Assembly (NCBI GenBank): GCA_951799405.1
Contig: OX637339.1
Span: 10,850,001-10,914,000, forward strand
Reading direction: 5' to 3'
Source of the DNA: Agapetus fuscipes
Taxonomy: Eukaryota; Arthropoda; Insecta; Trichoptera; Glossosomatidae
Length of the DNA stretch: 64,000 nt
The position numbers and the translations under genes are program-made. Positions 10,296 through 20,235 of the stretch are shown here, in pieces (positions within the stretch are counted from its first letter, which is position 1; every line of letters begins with the position of its first letter). The notes under the pieces are model-generated. The model ran no database searches. It was not told the DNA's origin and worked only from the letters and a program-made list of their open reading frames with translations.

Positions 10296-10858
10296 TTGAT
10301 CAAATTACATATTACATTATACATATATTTTAAACAATGTTTTTTTTTTTTTTTTTGCTTACCCTCATGCTGAAAGCAGAATGCTTGTGCGCATGCAGGG
10401 CGGGATACTAGTTACATTTTTTTTTTTTTTTTTAGCTACACATATTTAGTTAAATATTATTAACATATTATACAAATTACAAAATACACATATTTTTTTA
10501 ACAAGAAAACAGTACCTCATCAAAAAGAGACTTCGCTCTTGTGTTAGATGAGGGATGCCTTAATCGAGCTTAAAACATTTTACTTAAATACAAATAATAA
10601 TACAAAAAAATAATGTGTCAGGATAATGAAAAGGAAAGCAAATGTAAGAAAAAACAAAATAAGAACAAACAATAGTATGAATCAGAAAAGAAAAAAAAAG
10701 AATAGCAGCGAAATATAAAATTAGTCATGATTAAACACAAATATAAATACAAAGGATACAAATTTAATGTTAAGCGTACTTAAAAATGGAAAAAGAAAAA
10801 GCAATAGAAAAGAGAAAATAAACAAAAATCAAAAACATAAACAATAATGAATTTTGCT
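10263..10858 (-). other. 3' UTR and poly(A) tail of the LINE
   Basis: The poly(A) tail is the T-run at 10262-10293 on the plus strand. Two further A-rich runs (10341-10356, 10418-10434) flank a GC-richer segment with GCATTCTGCTTTCAGCATG. No further ORF. Confidence 0.8.
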
Positions 10859-13840
10859 CTAATCGAAGTTAAGCATTTCTCTGCTTTGTTCACTAAAGTA
10901 TGCTTTTATTTTAGTCTTTAATGTAATCAAATTTTGTATTCCTTTAATATCTGGCGGTAAATTGTTAAAATTAATTACCCCATGATAGATAAAGCTGTTT
11001 TGCGAATGTTTTTTTTCAAATTTTGGAATTTTTAAATCATATTTATATCTTATTGAGTGACTATTTAGAAGATTAAGGCTTTTTTTATCTTTTAAAATTT
11101 GCAATATACTATATTTTTTATATATGATGTCTATAGTGGGAACATTGAACATTTTGAATAAAAGTTCTGACGGATATGTTGAGGGCTTTTTTAATATTAT
11201 TTTAATTATTAGTTTTTGGACCACCCTTATGGGGTCTATTATATTAGAGTATGATCCTCCCCATCCAATTATACCATATTGCAATAAAGATTGAACTGTA
11301 GCGTAGTAAACTCTTTTTAGGGTATTAATTTCCAGAATATTTCGTAGTCTTATGAATATGTAGATACATTTCCTAATTCTTTTAATTAGTTCACACGTAT
11401 GTGTTTTCCACTTTAAATGTTGATCTATGTATACGCCCAAGTATTTTATTTTGTCTGTTGTATTAAGTGTTGAACATATTTGGTTACAATTTGATTTATC
11501 GCATTTATTTTGGTGGATAATTATTTTTAATTCCAGATTTGTTTGAATTTTGTTTGTAGAGAAAGGGACAATGCATGTTTTTTCACTATTTAGTGTTAGA
11601 AGATTTAGATCAAACCAGTGTTTTAATTTGTTCATGTCCATATTTGCCTTTTCACTAATCATCTTCCAATTTATATCTTCTATTATAATAACAGTGTCAT
11701 CGGCATATGATATAATTTTACCATTAAGTTTTTGAGTGAATATATCATTGACGTATATTATGAATAATAGTGGACCTAATACTGTTCCTTGTGGAATGCC
11801 AAAATCGCTTGATTCTGGTTCGCTGTATATTTCGTTTATTTTGACGACTTGCGATCGTTTTTGAAGATAGCTTTTTATCCAGCTGAGAGCATTATCTTTA
11901 AAACCAACATTATTTAATTTATTTATTAATTGTTTATGCGAAATGCTATCAAAAGCTTTTTTGAGATCTATGAATATACCAACACACTTATAAGATTTGT
12001 CTAAAGATTGGATGATGTAATTTGATAGTCTTGCTATTGCATCCTGAGTGCTTCTATTCTCCATGAAACCGAACTGGTTTTCATGGATAACATTATTATC
12101 TTTTATGAACTTGTTAATTCTCTTTTTAGCTATTTTCTCATAAATTTTTGCTATGTTTGAAATGACAGATATTGGTCGGTAATTAGTTATGTCTTCGGGG
12201 TTACCAGATTTGAATATTGGAGTGATAATGGCTTTTTTATAAATCGACGGAAATATTCCAGTTTCAAAACTTTTATTTATTAGATGCATTAGAGGTTTAG
12301 ATATTAGTTTTTTAATGTTTTTTAGTGTGTTGACGTTTATGCCATCAAAACCTGGAGCAGATCCTCCTTTCATGTTGTCAATTGTTTTTTCAATTTCTTC
12401 TTCTGTGCACATTTCAAATCTATCAATTTTGTTCACATTTAAAATTGGATCTGTTAGTGTATTTGTGTGTGTTGGGATAAGTTGGGCTAGATTTTTTCCT
12501 ACGCTTTTGAAATAATTGCTGAAGATGTTTGCGACTTTGTAAGGATTTGCCTTGCAGTTTATAATTGAATTTTCATGGGTTATTTCATTTATAACACTGG
12601 TCTTTTTCCCCCCTTTATCCAATATTTCATTAATGACGTTCCACACTCTTTTGTTGTCGCATTCGCTATTTCCCAATTTTCGTTTATAGTAGTTTTCTTT
12701 TGTTCTTCTTATTAGATATGACAGTGTATTTTTGTAAGACTTATATTTTTTAATTAGGTTTTCATCGTTCGGTCTCTCAATGGTATATTTATAAAGTGTT
12801 TGCTTATGACGTATTGATACTATAAGCCCATGGGTGATCCATGGCTTAATCGGTTTAAATTTTGAAAAGTTAGTCTTGGTTAAATTTTTTGTTGAATCGT
12901 TTATAAATTTAGAAAATTTTGTGTTAAATATTTCGTTACAAATGTTGACATCATTACAGTTGTATAGATCAGTCCAAATTTCATTTTTTAGTTTATCTTT
13001 TAATGTGTCTAAATGCAGAAATTTAATCGTAGATTTTCTTTTTTCTGTCAAGTCAGTTTCTATATTATGTGAGTTTTGAAATTTGTACTTGAAAATACAT
13101 GAAAAGTGATCTGTGATATTTGTTTGGATCACTGCAGATGATATATTTCGAAAATCTGTGATATTTGTAAACATATGATCAATGCACGAAGGTCGTTGGC
13201 CTTGCATGTTCCTAGTTACGGAGTTGATGCAGGATATATAGTTAAGTTCTGCCAGCATATTGAGATAGTTGTCTTTATCATGTGACGCGTAATCATCGGC
13301 AATATTTAAATTTATATCTCCTACAATAATACTTCTTTGGTTTTTGAATTTAAGTAGAATATTTTTTAATTCATCAACAAACTGTAGTAATATAGATGCA
13401 TGTGTGCGGTAAATAGCGATAATGTTAAATTTTTCATATTTTGATTTGATTTCAAAGTGTAATATGTTTGTATTATTCACTTCATTTATTTCGGTCACTC
13501 TTATTAGTTTACATCGATTTGATAGGAATAGCGATATTCCGCTGTTTTTATTTATTCTGTGTTTTGTGGAGTGGTATGTATATCCTGGCATATTATAATT
13601 TATTTCGCCCGCGCTGTGTGTTTCAGTCAATACAAAACAGTCCGTTGTAGTATTTAAGTTTTGAGTGGTTAGTAAAAATTCATCGAAGTTTTTTTCAATG
13701 CTTCTAATGTTCATGTGATAGATTATGAGAGAGTTATCGGAGATATAGATTTTTTTAAAGTTAGACTCATCGATAGAGTAAAAAATGTGTTCATCTATAT
13801 TAATACTATTATCTATTTCACTACACAAGAAGTCCTCCAT
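10859..13840 (-). CDS. LINE ORF2: endonuclease and reverse transcriptase
   Basis: A 993-aa protein for target-primed reverse transcription: its endonuclease nicks the chromosome and its RT copies the element RNA there. N-terminal AP-like endonuclease, residues ~38-250: HMNIRSI (N44), LTETH (E73), YRT (144-146), GDINLN (D175, N177), CIDHMF (D221), TDHF (D244, H245). Reverse transcriptase ~530-815: NYRPISVISNIAKIYEKI (553-570), NQFGFMENRST (588-598), FIDLKKAFDS (catalytic D625), GIPQGTVLGP (681-690), YADD (712-715) and YLGVYID (800-806). The C-terminal tail has FNNLPPDIK. All catalytic residues I expect are present and the frame is unbroken. The first ATG was chosen because the reading starts shortly before the endonuclease. 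It is translated downstream of ORF1 on a bicistronic RNA in this family. Confidence 0.95.
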   Translation of the reverse strand: MEDFLCSEIDNSINIDEHIFYSIDESNFKKIYISDNSLIIYHMNIRSIEKNFDEFLLTTQNLNTTTDCFVLTETHSAGEINYNMPGYTYHSTKHRINKNSGISLFLSNRCKLIRVTEINEVNNTNILHFEIKSKYEKFNIIAIYRTHASILLQFVDELKNILLKFKNQRSIIVGDINLNIADDYASHDKDNYLNMLAELNYISCINSVTRNMQGQRPSCIDHMFTNITDFRNISSAVIQTNITDHFSCIFKYKFQNSHNIETDLTEKRKSTIKFLHLDTLKDKLKNEIWTDLYNCNDVNICNEIFNTKFSKFINDSTKNLTKTNFSKFKPIKPWITHGLIVSIRHKQTLYKYTIERPNDENLIKKYKSYKNTLSYLIRRTKENYYKRKLGNSECDNKRVWNVINEILDKGGKKTSVINEITHENSIINCKANPYKVANIFSNYFKSVGKNLAQLIPTHTNTLTDPILNVNKIDRFEMCTEEEIEKTIDNMKGGSAPGFDGINVNTLKNIKKLISKPLMHLINKSFETGIFPSIYKKAIITPIFKSGNPEDITNYRPISVISNIAKIYEKIAKKRINKFIKDNNVIHENQFGFMENRSTQDAIARLSNYIIQSLDKSYKCVGIFIDLKKAFDSISHKQLINKLNNVGFKDNALSWIKSYLQKRSQVVKINEIYSEPESSDFGIPQGTVLGPLLFIIYVNDIFTQKLNGKIISYADDTVIIIEDINWKMISEKANMDMNKLKHWFDLNLLTLNSEKTCIVPFSTNKIQTNLELKIIIHQNKCDKSNCNQICSTLNTTDKIKYLGVYIDQHLKWKTHTCELIKRIRKCIYIFIRLRNILEINTLKRVYYATVQSLLQYGIIGWGGSYSNIIDPIRVVQKLIIKIILKKPSTYPSELLFKMFNVPTIDIIYKKYSILQILKDKKSLNLLNSHSIRYKYDLKIPKFEKKHSQNSFIYHGVINFNNLPPDIKGIQNLITLKTKIKAYFSEQSREMLNFD

Positions 13841-14024
13841 TTTTTACATTAATAAAATAAATAAATAATTATAAATTATTATGTTAGTAGGACAGAGCGT
13901 GGATAATTGTACACTGTATGGATCCATATTATCATAAAAAAAAAAATATTAAATCATAATTGTATACACACATATTAAATAATAAATAAATAAAAATATA
14001 ATTCGTTTAAAGTTTTGATAGGTA

Positions 14025-15131
14025 TTAGAAGTCTGTATTGCTAATCTGTCTGTCTCTAGCCAGTGCATACGCCGTACATACTTTAGAGTCTGTTGCTAGG
14101 TGGTCGAACGCAATGTTTACATTTTTTTCGTGTAGATAAACACAATTAACACATTTTACTTTTTGCGATTTGCATTCACTTGCTACATGATGGTCTCCGC
14201 ATTTTACACACTTTTGAGTTTCGGCCCTACAGTATTTCCCGGGATGGCCATATCTGAGACAGCGCGTGCACCTCGTCACAGATATGAAGTCCTCTGCCCT
14301 GCAGATGCTCCACATCAGTTTGACCTTGCCTCCCGCGAGCTTCTCCCGTGTCTCCCTGTCCACCTCAATAACTAGGTTCCTGTCAGTGCTGCGGCTATTT
14401 TTGAAGATGAATAGTGGCTTTAGTGCATTATTATGACTTATGTTGTTTTGAGTTCTGATTATCTCAGCGCAGTTTCTTAAATTTACGTCCTCCGGGACGG
14501 ATTTCAGAATAATCAGTGGTAGCTTTTTATCTACAATTTTACCTTCAATATCAGGTATGTTATTAATTTCATTTTTTAAAGTCTCTGTGTCCTGTCTTGT
14601 TTCACAAAAAATAGTTACTTTTTGTTTGTCGTATATTAGTTTTTGGATTCCTATCTTGATCTTTGCAGGATTAACGGCTTCTTTAATGACGTTTTTTATT
14701 TTTATTCCTGTAATATCATCTTTTTTTGATTTTATTACTATTTTGTGTCCGCTGTTTTGTTTGCGGGTTCCGTTGACATCTGTCTTCTTGACAATGTCCG
14801 CCATTGTGACACTTCCAGTATTTCTCTTCTCGGGCATCCTTGCTCCCATCTCCTCCAATTTGGCGACCTTAAGACTAAGGCTTTTTTTTATCTCTGCCAT
14901 CTCTTCGTATAATGCATCGATTTTGCTGCGGAGCGGCCTCAGCTCACGCAGCTCAGCCTTAATCTGGCGCAACTCCTCCATGAGCTCTGTATGAGGGGAC
15001 GGTGTAGGTGCAGGAGATAAATTTGCTATTTCAGGCGTCGCCTTCGCTTCCCTGCGGCTTTCTCTTTTAAGCGGCATATTCAATTTACTATTTTCTATTA
15101 ATGTACACTTATGTTGAGTTGTTTTGATCAC
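14025..15131 (-). CDS. LINE ORF1: nucleic-acid-binding, Gag-like protein
   Basis: A 368-aa protein expected to coat the element RNA. Residues ~49-96 are heptad-rich (ELMEELRQIKAELRELRPL and following) and should form a coiled coil for multimerisation. A basic middle region (~128-275) resembles the domain that precedes zinc knuckles in such ORF1s. There are three knuckles: C288-C291-H296-C301 (CX2CX4HX4C), C308-C311-H315-C320 (CX2CX3HX4C), and a longer third with C327, C330, H334 or H344, and C352. Start: the ATG at 15131 is 61 bp from the element's 5' end; Met-19 (MPLKRESRREAK) is an alternative. It is separated from ORF2 by 184 bp in a different frame. Confidence 0.9.
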   Translation of the reverse strand: MIKTTQHKCTLIENSKLNMPLKRESRREAKATPEIANLSPAPTPSPHTELMEELRQIKAELRELRPLRSKIDALYEEMAEIKKSLSLKVAKLEEMGARMPEKRNTGSVTMADIVKKTDVNGTRKQNSGHKIVIKSKKDDITGIKIKNVIKEAVNPAKIKIGIQKLIYDKQKVTIFCETRQDTETLKNEINNIPDIEGKIVDKKLPLIILKSVPEDVNLRNCAEIIRTQNNISHNNALKPLFIFKNSRSTDRNLVIEVDRETREKLAGGKVKLMWSICRAEDFISVTRCTRCLRYGHPGKYCRAETQKCVKCGDHHVASECKSQKVKCVNCVYLHEKNVNIAFDHLATDSKVCTAYALARDRQISNTDF

Positions 15132-15192
15132 TTTTAATATATTTAACTATTTTTTCTTTGTCTCAAGCACTCAAATCGATTTTTTTTTTCAA
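15132..15192 (-). promoter_or_regulatory. 5' leader of the LINE (likely internal promoter region)
   Basis: This 61-bp A/T-rich leader is all that precedes ORF1. Elements of this type carry an internal Pol II promoter near the 5' end. I see no clear consensus here, so the role is inferred from position. It starts TTGAAAAAAAAAATCGATTT on the minus strand. Confidence 0.35.
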
Positions 15193-15228
15193 ATACATAT
15201 TTTTGCAACTTAGATTTAGATTTAGACA

Positions 15229-15897
15229 CTTACTTTTTTCGTATAGCTTCTTTTCTACAAACCAACGCAAAGAAAGCAATGAATTTATTTGTCTACGAAT
15301 TAGACAAGATACCGAAAAAATGCGTAAAGCAGGGAAATTCACGGCGCGAATTTGTTTTTTCCACGACCTCTACCTACTTACACAATGCCAGTCAGTCTAA
15401 AAGCTACTCTTCCTATATGGACAAGTCTTATAATAATCGCACATTCTCCTAAAATAAATAAAATCCTGAGGTCTTTTCATTTCCCTGCGACTTTTTGGGT
15501 CCGTTACCACAACTATTTTTTCCAGTCTGATGGTCTGTTCGCGGAATGTTTTCAGTCAATGTAAATGAAGGTATAAGTTCAGAAAGGTGCAAAAGTATGT
15601 GCCACCCGTAGTGGACTGGCAATAGAGATACAGTTAACAGAATACGTTTACTGTGGCGTAAGACAACAGTACCTCAAGGACGTAGTAAACTGTAGAAACA
15701 TTAACTTTGTGAAGAAGTCATAGAACTTACAAACTTTTTGATGGAACAATGGTATAGCGCCTCTTCAATTCTCATTCAAAATTGCGATTAGATATTCCGT
15801 GACTTTTAAATGATTGTATACAAGTTAATACTCAGGGCAAAGACTGGCGTTAGGGTGTGTGAATTTGATTAAGCAGAGTTTGTCTGTGTGTGCTGGG
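15229..15897. other. No gene; weak RTE-B tail at 15588-15640
   Basis: 15588-15640 reads TGCCACCCGTAGTGGACTGG then ATACAGTTAACAG, a diverged RTE-B 3' end. The rest is unassigned. Short frames here have no motif. Confidence 0.45.
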
Positions 15898-16351
15898 GTT
15901 AGAACCAGAGGCGGTTTCTATTAACGTGCATCCGTGCAGTGAGCTGCCTAGATTTTGTAATAATTTTAGCAAAAAAATGTATACACTTTTAATAAAAATA
16001 TATCGTGTGGAAGATGTGTTAAAAGATCGCTGAAGTAAAAAATCACTAATATAATTATACGAAGCGCCTGATAAGCGCAAAGGACCGCTGTCATACATAA
16101 TATTATAGTATAATTATTATACTTCTCGGGGCATATCGCTCAATGCACAGAGATCTTGAAAAACTTCCATACATATTATGAAAAACTGTCGAATCCGTGG
16201 CTGTGAGAGAGATAGCAGATCAATCATAGCTTCTGTAACGCGGTAGACAAAGATGGCAAACGCCTTGCTACGTGCAACACCCAAATATTATGAAATAGTC
16301 GACGTGTGTTGACATTATATGAACAATGAACAATGAAACCATCATAAGTTA

Positions 16352-16495
16352 GACCCTCCGCACACTAGACGACAGGCGACAGCGACTTGTCGGCGCGAAT
16401 CGGCGATCGGCGCGACTCGGCGACAAGTGTGCGGAGCTTTGAACAAAATATATTAAAACTGTCGGCCGCAGCCTGTCGTCTAGTGTGCGGAGGTC
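16352..16495. mobile_element. 144-bp MITE inside the hAT element
   Basis: The ends GACCCTCCGCACACTAGACG and its near-exact complement (CGTCTAGTGTGCGGAGGTC) are inverted repeats of about 26 bp. TTA is duplicated at 16349-16351 and 16496-16498. The GC-rich core repeats GGCGCGA..CGGCGA. The TTA duplication suggests PIF/Harbinger mobilisation. Confidence 0.88.
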
Positions 16496-16814
16496 TTACT
16501 CTCCTTAGCATTTTAAAGAAAACATTGGTTATTACAATGTTGATTATAAATAATAATTGCCAAACTGGACTCTGGATGATTCACATCCGTTCAGTTGTTA
16601 GTTGACGTAGAGATATACAGTCATCGGTTGGCCTTTGATTTTGCGGGAATATTTTTTACATTCTTTTAAAAATCATCGTAAATTCATTACAAGATTGTTG
16701 TTAATTAATTTTCTGACTATGAATTTAAATAATAAAGCAGACGTGGACTTAATGAAAAAAAAATTGTTGTTCTTTCAAACAAAAATTGTTTAACAATGTA
16801 AAGCTAAATCTAAA

Positions 16815-17128
16815 ACAGTGAATAGGGTATTTAAGCATCATGGCTGTGTGGTTGTGAATGGTTTTTTTCTTTCCGTGTCGTATAATTTGTGGTGAAAAAT
16901 CGTGGAGCGAAGATGTGTCATGGATCTCGCTCACCTTACTGAGGAAGTTAAACATCATGCACTTTCGTAAACTCACATTGAGCATGTAATGCCTTTAAAT
17001 TAATGAGGCCAAACAGATCTTCCACAATGGCTTGATGTTGGTTATAGAGAATCAATCAAAAATTTCAATGATAAAGTGCATGAGAACAGATTAATTATAC
17101 CTATCTGGAACAATTTATTTTGTTAAAT
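16815..17128 (+). pseudogene. hAT (ZMYM-like) transposase N-terminal remnant
   Basis: Stop-interrupted translation gives VERRCVMDLAHLTEEVKHHA, then THIEHV, then LDVGYRESIKNFNDKVHENR. This resembles the TTF-type zinc-finger and following region of ZMYM1-like hAT transposases (H..S..H then a line ending fN.kV..NR). Several in-frame stops and at least one frameshift make it non-functional. The catalytic DDE region and C-terminal dimerisation domain are absent. Family assignment is from pattern memory. Confidence 0.6.
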
Positions 17129-17372
17129 TTTGTGCTGTTGTGCGGATGGATTTCCATTTTAAATAACTGTAAGTACGCGCTTAAATACATATATTCGTTA
17201 TGCAAAATAACGGGTGTAGGTATGTACTCATGTATAGCTTAATAAAACATTATATATGTACGTATTTCTTACAATTTCCATTCAAATCAAATTGGAAAAT
17301 AAAAGAAAAACTATAATTGCAGAAATTATGAACTGCCAAAAGTTTTATTGACGAGCCGCCTCTGGTTAGAAC

Positions 17373-17834
17373 CCTGTATCTAAAGAACAGACAGAGGGTT
17401 TGCTTGCGTTAATTAATAAGGGTAGTATGGTGCTGTCCTTCAGGAAGAGGGGGCAAACTCTGACTCACTTGATTGTGTTATATTGTTATGATTTTACTGG
17501 GTTCTCTTTTAATTAATCTGCAATTATTTATTTTGAAAGAATTTATTTTACAATATTTGGTTCTCAATTTACAACAATTGATTTCTAGCTCTGGCTTTTA
17601 ACTTGGCGGCTCAATATTTTAATCGACACTCTCTGATGCCCTATTGCAGCCCCTTTGTATAGGTACAAAAGAGATCTTTCTTGCATATTCCAGATCATTC
17701 GATCTTTCGCTCATACCAGACCGCCGTTAAGTACCTTAGTACTACCATGATGGATCATACTCGACTGTTCTACACACACTATTGTACCTGTACAGGTGCG
17801 CGTAGATACTCCAAGTTCGTAACAATATATTATT
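17373..17834. other. No gene seen
   Basis: Flank of the hAT insertion. Short frames only. The pre-insertion sequence reads across GGGGTTAGAACCCTGTATC. Confidence 0.45.
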
Positions 17835-17972
17835 GAATATCACGGCGGCGGTACTGGAGGAACCACGTGGATAGGCAGGACAGTTGGAAAATCCCCCATG
17901 TGGCTGCCCACAGTATACCTGTAGGGCATCGCCTGCAAGGAAGACCGCTGAAGAGATGGAGAGAAAGCTAGT
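17835..17972 (+). pseudogene. Reverse transcriptase C-terminal scrap
   Basis: Translation gives WRNHVDRQDSWKIPHVA and later GRPLKRWREKAS. This fits the W-x-x-H-V-x-R...GRPxKRW block near the C-terminus of RTE-like RTs. It lacks the polymerase domain. It is a different lineage from RTE-A by sequence. Confidence 0.45.
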
Positions 17973-18117
17973 GATCTACTTTCCAAGATGAAAAGGCCCG
18001 TTTGACAACATCAAATCATTGATTAAAAAACACAATGAAACGACACGGTCGATATAAAAAAATACGTGTGTTGACGATGAGCACACATTCCAACTATTAT
18101 ATTCGTTAATAAAATAT

Positions 18118-18611
18118 GATGGAAATGAATGGAATATCCAGAGTCATAATAAAAGAAGAGCTTGTATGAAGAAGGTTATGACTCTGGAGGAAATGAAAGA
18201 AGTATGCAAGGATAGAAAGAAATGGCGGTTGATCTGTGATGTTGGCGGCTAGGGTTTGTTAAAGTGAAATTGGTTTTATGATTTAGTTTGTTTGGCCATG
18301 TAGGTATATATTGTTATTTATTGATTTAAAAAAAAATGTAATTTGTCATGTATGTTCGTTGACTTATAGGTTGTTATGCGGCTGACCACCCATAATATAA
18401 AAAAATTGGTTCACTTTGCCAATGTCACCCCTGTTTCAGGGAAGGACGGCAAGAGTTGCAGGGCTTATGTTCATTTGAGATTGGGTTTTTATATTGTAGG
18501 TCCACATGCGGCATGTGTTAGCGCGAAATTATACATGTCTGCTTGTGGGAATGCATTTAATATAAATCTTAAATGATATATATCTTTGCAGCTTAGATTA
18601 GATTAGATTAG
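18118..18611 (+). mobile_element. RTE-A, 5'-truncated copy
   Basis: The last 44 codons of the RT are open (NEWNIQSHNKRRACMKKVMT and on to ICDVGG, stop at 18250-18252). Then come ~100 bp of AT-rich 3' UTR, the 3' module from about 18352, and the tail TTAGATTAGATTAGA. An ORF call over 18376-18576 is the module itself, not a gene. Confidence 0.88.
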
Positions 18612-19840
18612 AAATAAAAATAAAAATAGCTACTGTGTAAAATTTTACATGAGTAAAAGGTGTGTTCATCCATAATCTTAGTGCAAAAATAATGCCTCAT
18701 GAAGACGTTGCCTACGACTCCAACGAATTGTCAAAAATGCTCTCCTACAATAGTTCCTCAAATATCTAAAAAGCGTAGGTACCCAGTTGATATTCATTTG
18801 CAAAAATGCCAAACGATCGCATTTCCAGTTTAAGTTGAGCCTTCAAATGTCAAATGATTTATTCTCATATGTATTTGCCTGTATGTTGTGCAAGCGACTG
18901 TTTAATGGCTGCTTTGTCGCTAAAAATATACTAATTAATTTTCATGATAAGAAATCTCCAGTAGTTTATATGGCAGGTGTAGGTAATGTTCAAGTAGGCA
19001 GCCATCTTGTTTTGACACGTGTGGCAAAAAGGACGAGCCATCTTGATCTACCGTCTTTATTCCTTATACACATTTACACTCATTAAAACTTAAAAGGATT
19101 TCTTAAATAAATCATTGAAAGAAAAAGTAATACCTAGAGTCGGAACGTTATTTTTGAGAAGATATTCGAAATTTGAATCTGAGCGGGCAAACGTCACACG
19201 TAGGTATAAGTAATTAGGATCCTTACCAACCAATAACAAATCATTAGTTAGCCTTTTCCCTGGCAACCCGGTGGTGAGCGTCACAATTTTTTTGACGTTT
19301 TAAAATATGCTGATCTAATTCTTGTCATAAATCAAATTCAAATAATTTGGTCAATAGTTCGTTGGTATGTACGAGTATATCGCTTGCATACCAAGAGTAA
19401 AAATATAGGTTCGTTTGTTCGAAGGTGTTAAAATTATATTTTCTGTGTTGCTGTTTTTTTGGTGTAAGACTTCACAGGAAAATGAAAATCTGCTCCTTCG
19501 GGAACCGCTAAAAATCTCATAAAAAAACATGCTTTTGGATCATTTAATTTTATTGCTAATTGTATGACCCAACAAACGTTGTCTTGTCCAAGTTGCCATC
19601 ATTTTGATAATCATCGTTTTTGTGATTTATTTGTAAGAAGAAGTTGTAATAAAATTATAAAAATGAGAAGAAAACATTGTCAACAGATGTTTAGCTTTTA
19701 CCGATTAAGATAATCTTTCTCGATGAAACTTAAGGAAACCCGTTTTTCCCTCCAACTCGATTCTTCAAATACATTTTTAATTCGATACAGACGACCGTAG
19801 CACTAATTACTAAATCAGCATGATGCTTGTGTTTATTTAC
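18612..19840. other. No gene seen
   Basis: The 99-codon frame at 18787-19086 has no motif. Near 19256 is CCCTGGCAACCCGGTGG..CGTCACA, one of several similar motifs in the window. Confidence 0.45.
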
Positions 19841-19915
19841 CCTCAATAATATCTCGGCAACTTAGATTACAGATTAAAAGAGCATTCTCTTCCGGTAGAG
19901 TGTGGTAGTTCCATG
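19841..19915 (+). repeat. Module-tail-like copy with adjacent unit
   Basis: GGCAACTTAGATTACAGATTAA, read as a degraded module tail, is followed by GAGCATTCTCTTCCGGTAGA. The same pair recurs at 20135-20235 (TTGCAACTTAGATTACAG, then GAGCATTCTCTGTCGGTAGA), so the minisatellite lies between two direct copies. Confidence 0.6.
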
Positions 19916-19920
19916 TAACA

Positions 19921-20105
19921 ACGACACAGTGACTAAACGACACATGCCATGACGACACATGACAGAATAAGACATGACAAAACGACACATGACAGAACTA
20001 TACATGACAGAACATCAAAATGATATTGCATCACATGACAAAACATCATAGGAAAGTACATCACAAGAAAAAACATCACATATCTAAAACAGAACATACC
20101 TACCA
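19921..20105. repeat. Degenerate minisatellite (ACATGACAGAAC)n
   Basis: Imperfect repeats of GACACATGACAGAA and TCACATGACAAAACA of about 12-17 bp. The long minus-strand frame rich in Val, Cys, Met and Ser here is an artefact of the repeat. Confidence 0.8.
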
Positions 20106-20235
20106 TAAACAGCATTAACTGAGATAATTCTGTATTTGCAACTTAGATTACAGATTAATATATATTAGATAATAACATAAAAAAACTTTAAGGGAGCATT
20201 CTCTGTCGGTAGAATGGGGTAATGTTCCAGTTATT

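Larger units (their letters stand above)
10263..15192 (-). mobile_element. Apparently full-length non-LTR retrotransposon, CR1/Jockey group
   Basis: A 4.93-kb element on the minus strand: short 5' leader, ORF1 (14025-15131), 184-bp spacer, ORF2 (10859-13840), ~600-bp 3' UTR and a 30-odd-bp poly(A) tail next to a 6-bp duplication (ATACAT). Both ORFs are open, so the insertion is probably young. The endonuclease start (HMNIRSI) looks CR1/Daphne-like, whereas the poly(A) tail and zinc-knuckle ORF1 look Jockey-like. No RNase H is seen after the RT. The clade needs a tree. Confidence 0.9.
10050..15228 (+). repeat. 3' module interrupted by a complete LINE
   Basis: The module begins GTTCCTTGACTTTTAGG at 10050 and runs to AAATGATACAT (10262). 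It resumes after the retrotransposon at 15193 with ATACATATTTTTGCAACTTA and a short GATTTAGATTTAGA tail to about 15228. ATACAT is present on both sides (10257-10262, 15193-15198). Confidence 0.85.
15906..17364 (+). mobile_element. hAT-superfamily DNA transposon, decayed
   Basis: 1459 bp bounded by CAGAGGCGG and CCGCCTCTG and flanked by a perfect 8-bp duplication GTTAGAAC (15898-15905 and 17365-17372). An 8-bp duplication and CAG-type ends are hAT hallmarks. Inside are a decayed transposase stretch (16815-17128) and a nested MITE (16352-16495). It is too short and broken to be autonomous. Confidence 0.88.

Noticed and set aside
11550..13650. Plus-strand frames of 60-81 codons
   Set aside because: Antisense shadows of ORF2. 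Phe- and Ser-rich composition mirrors Lys- and Asn-rich codons on the other strand.
14163..14994. Plus-strand frames of 70 and 145 codons
   Set aside because: They lie antisense to the zinc-knuckle and coiled-coil ORF1, which explains their openness. Neither has a motif of its own.
18376..18576. Repeated MRLTTHN...VNVTPVSGKDGKS-type peptides (also 29218, 45001, 48953, 57004, 765)
   Set aside because: This peptide is the translation of the 3' module (GGCTGACCACCC...ACCCCTGTTTCAGGG), found on either strand and in 3' UTR position, so it is not a conserved small protein.
19933..20115. Minus-strand membrane-like peptide rich in Val, Cys and Met
   Set aside because: Produced by the ACATGACAG minisatellite.
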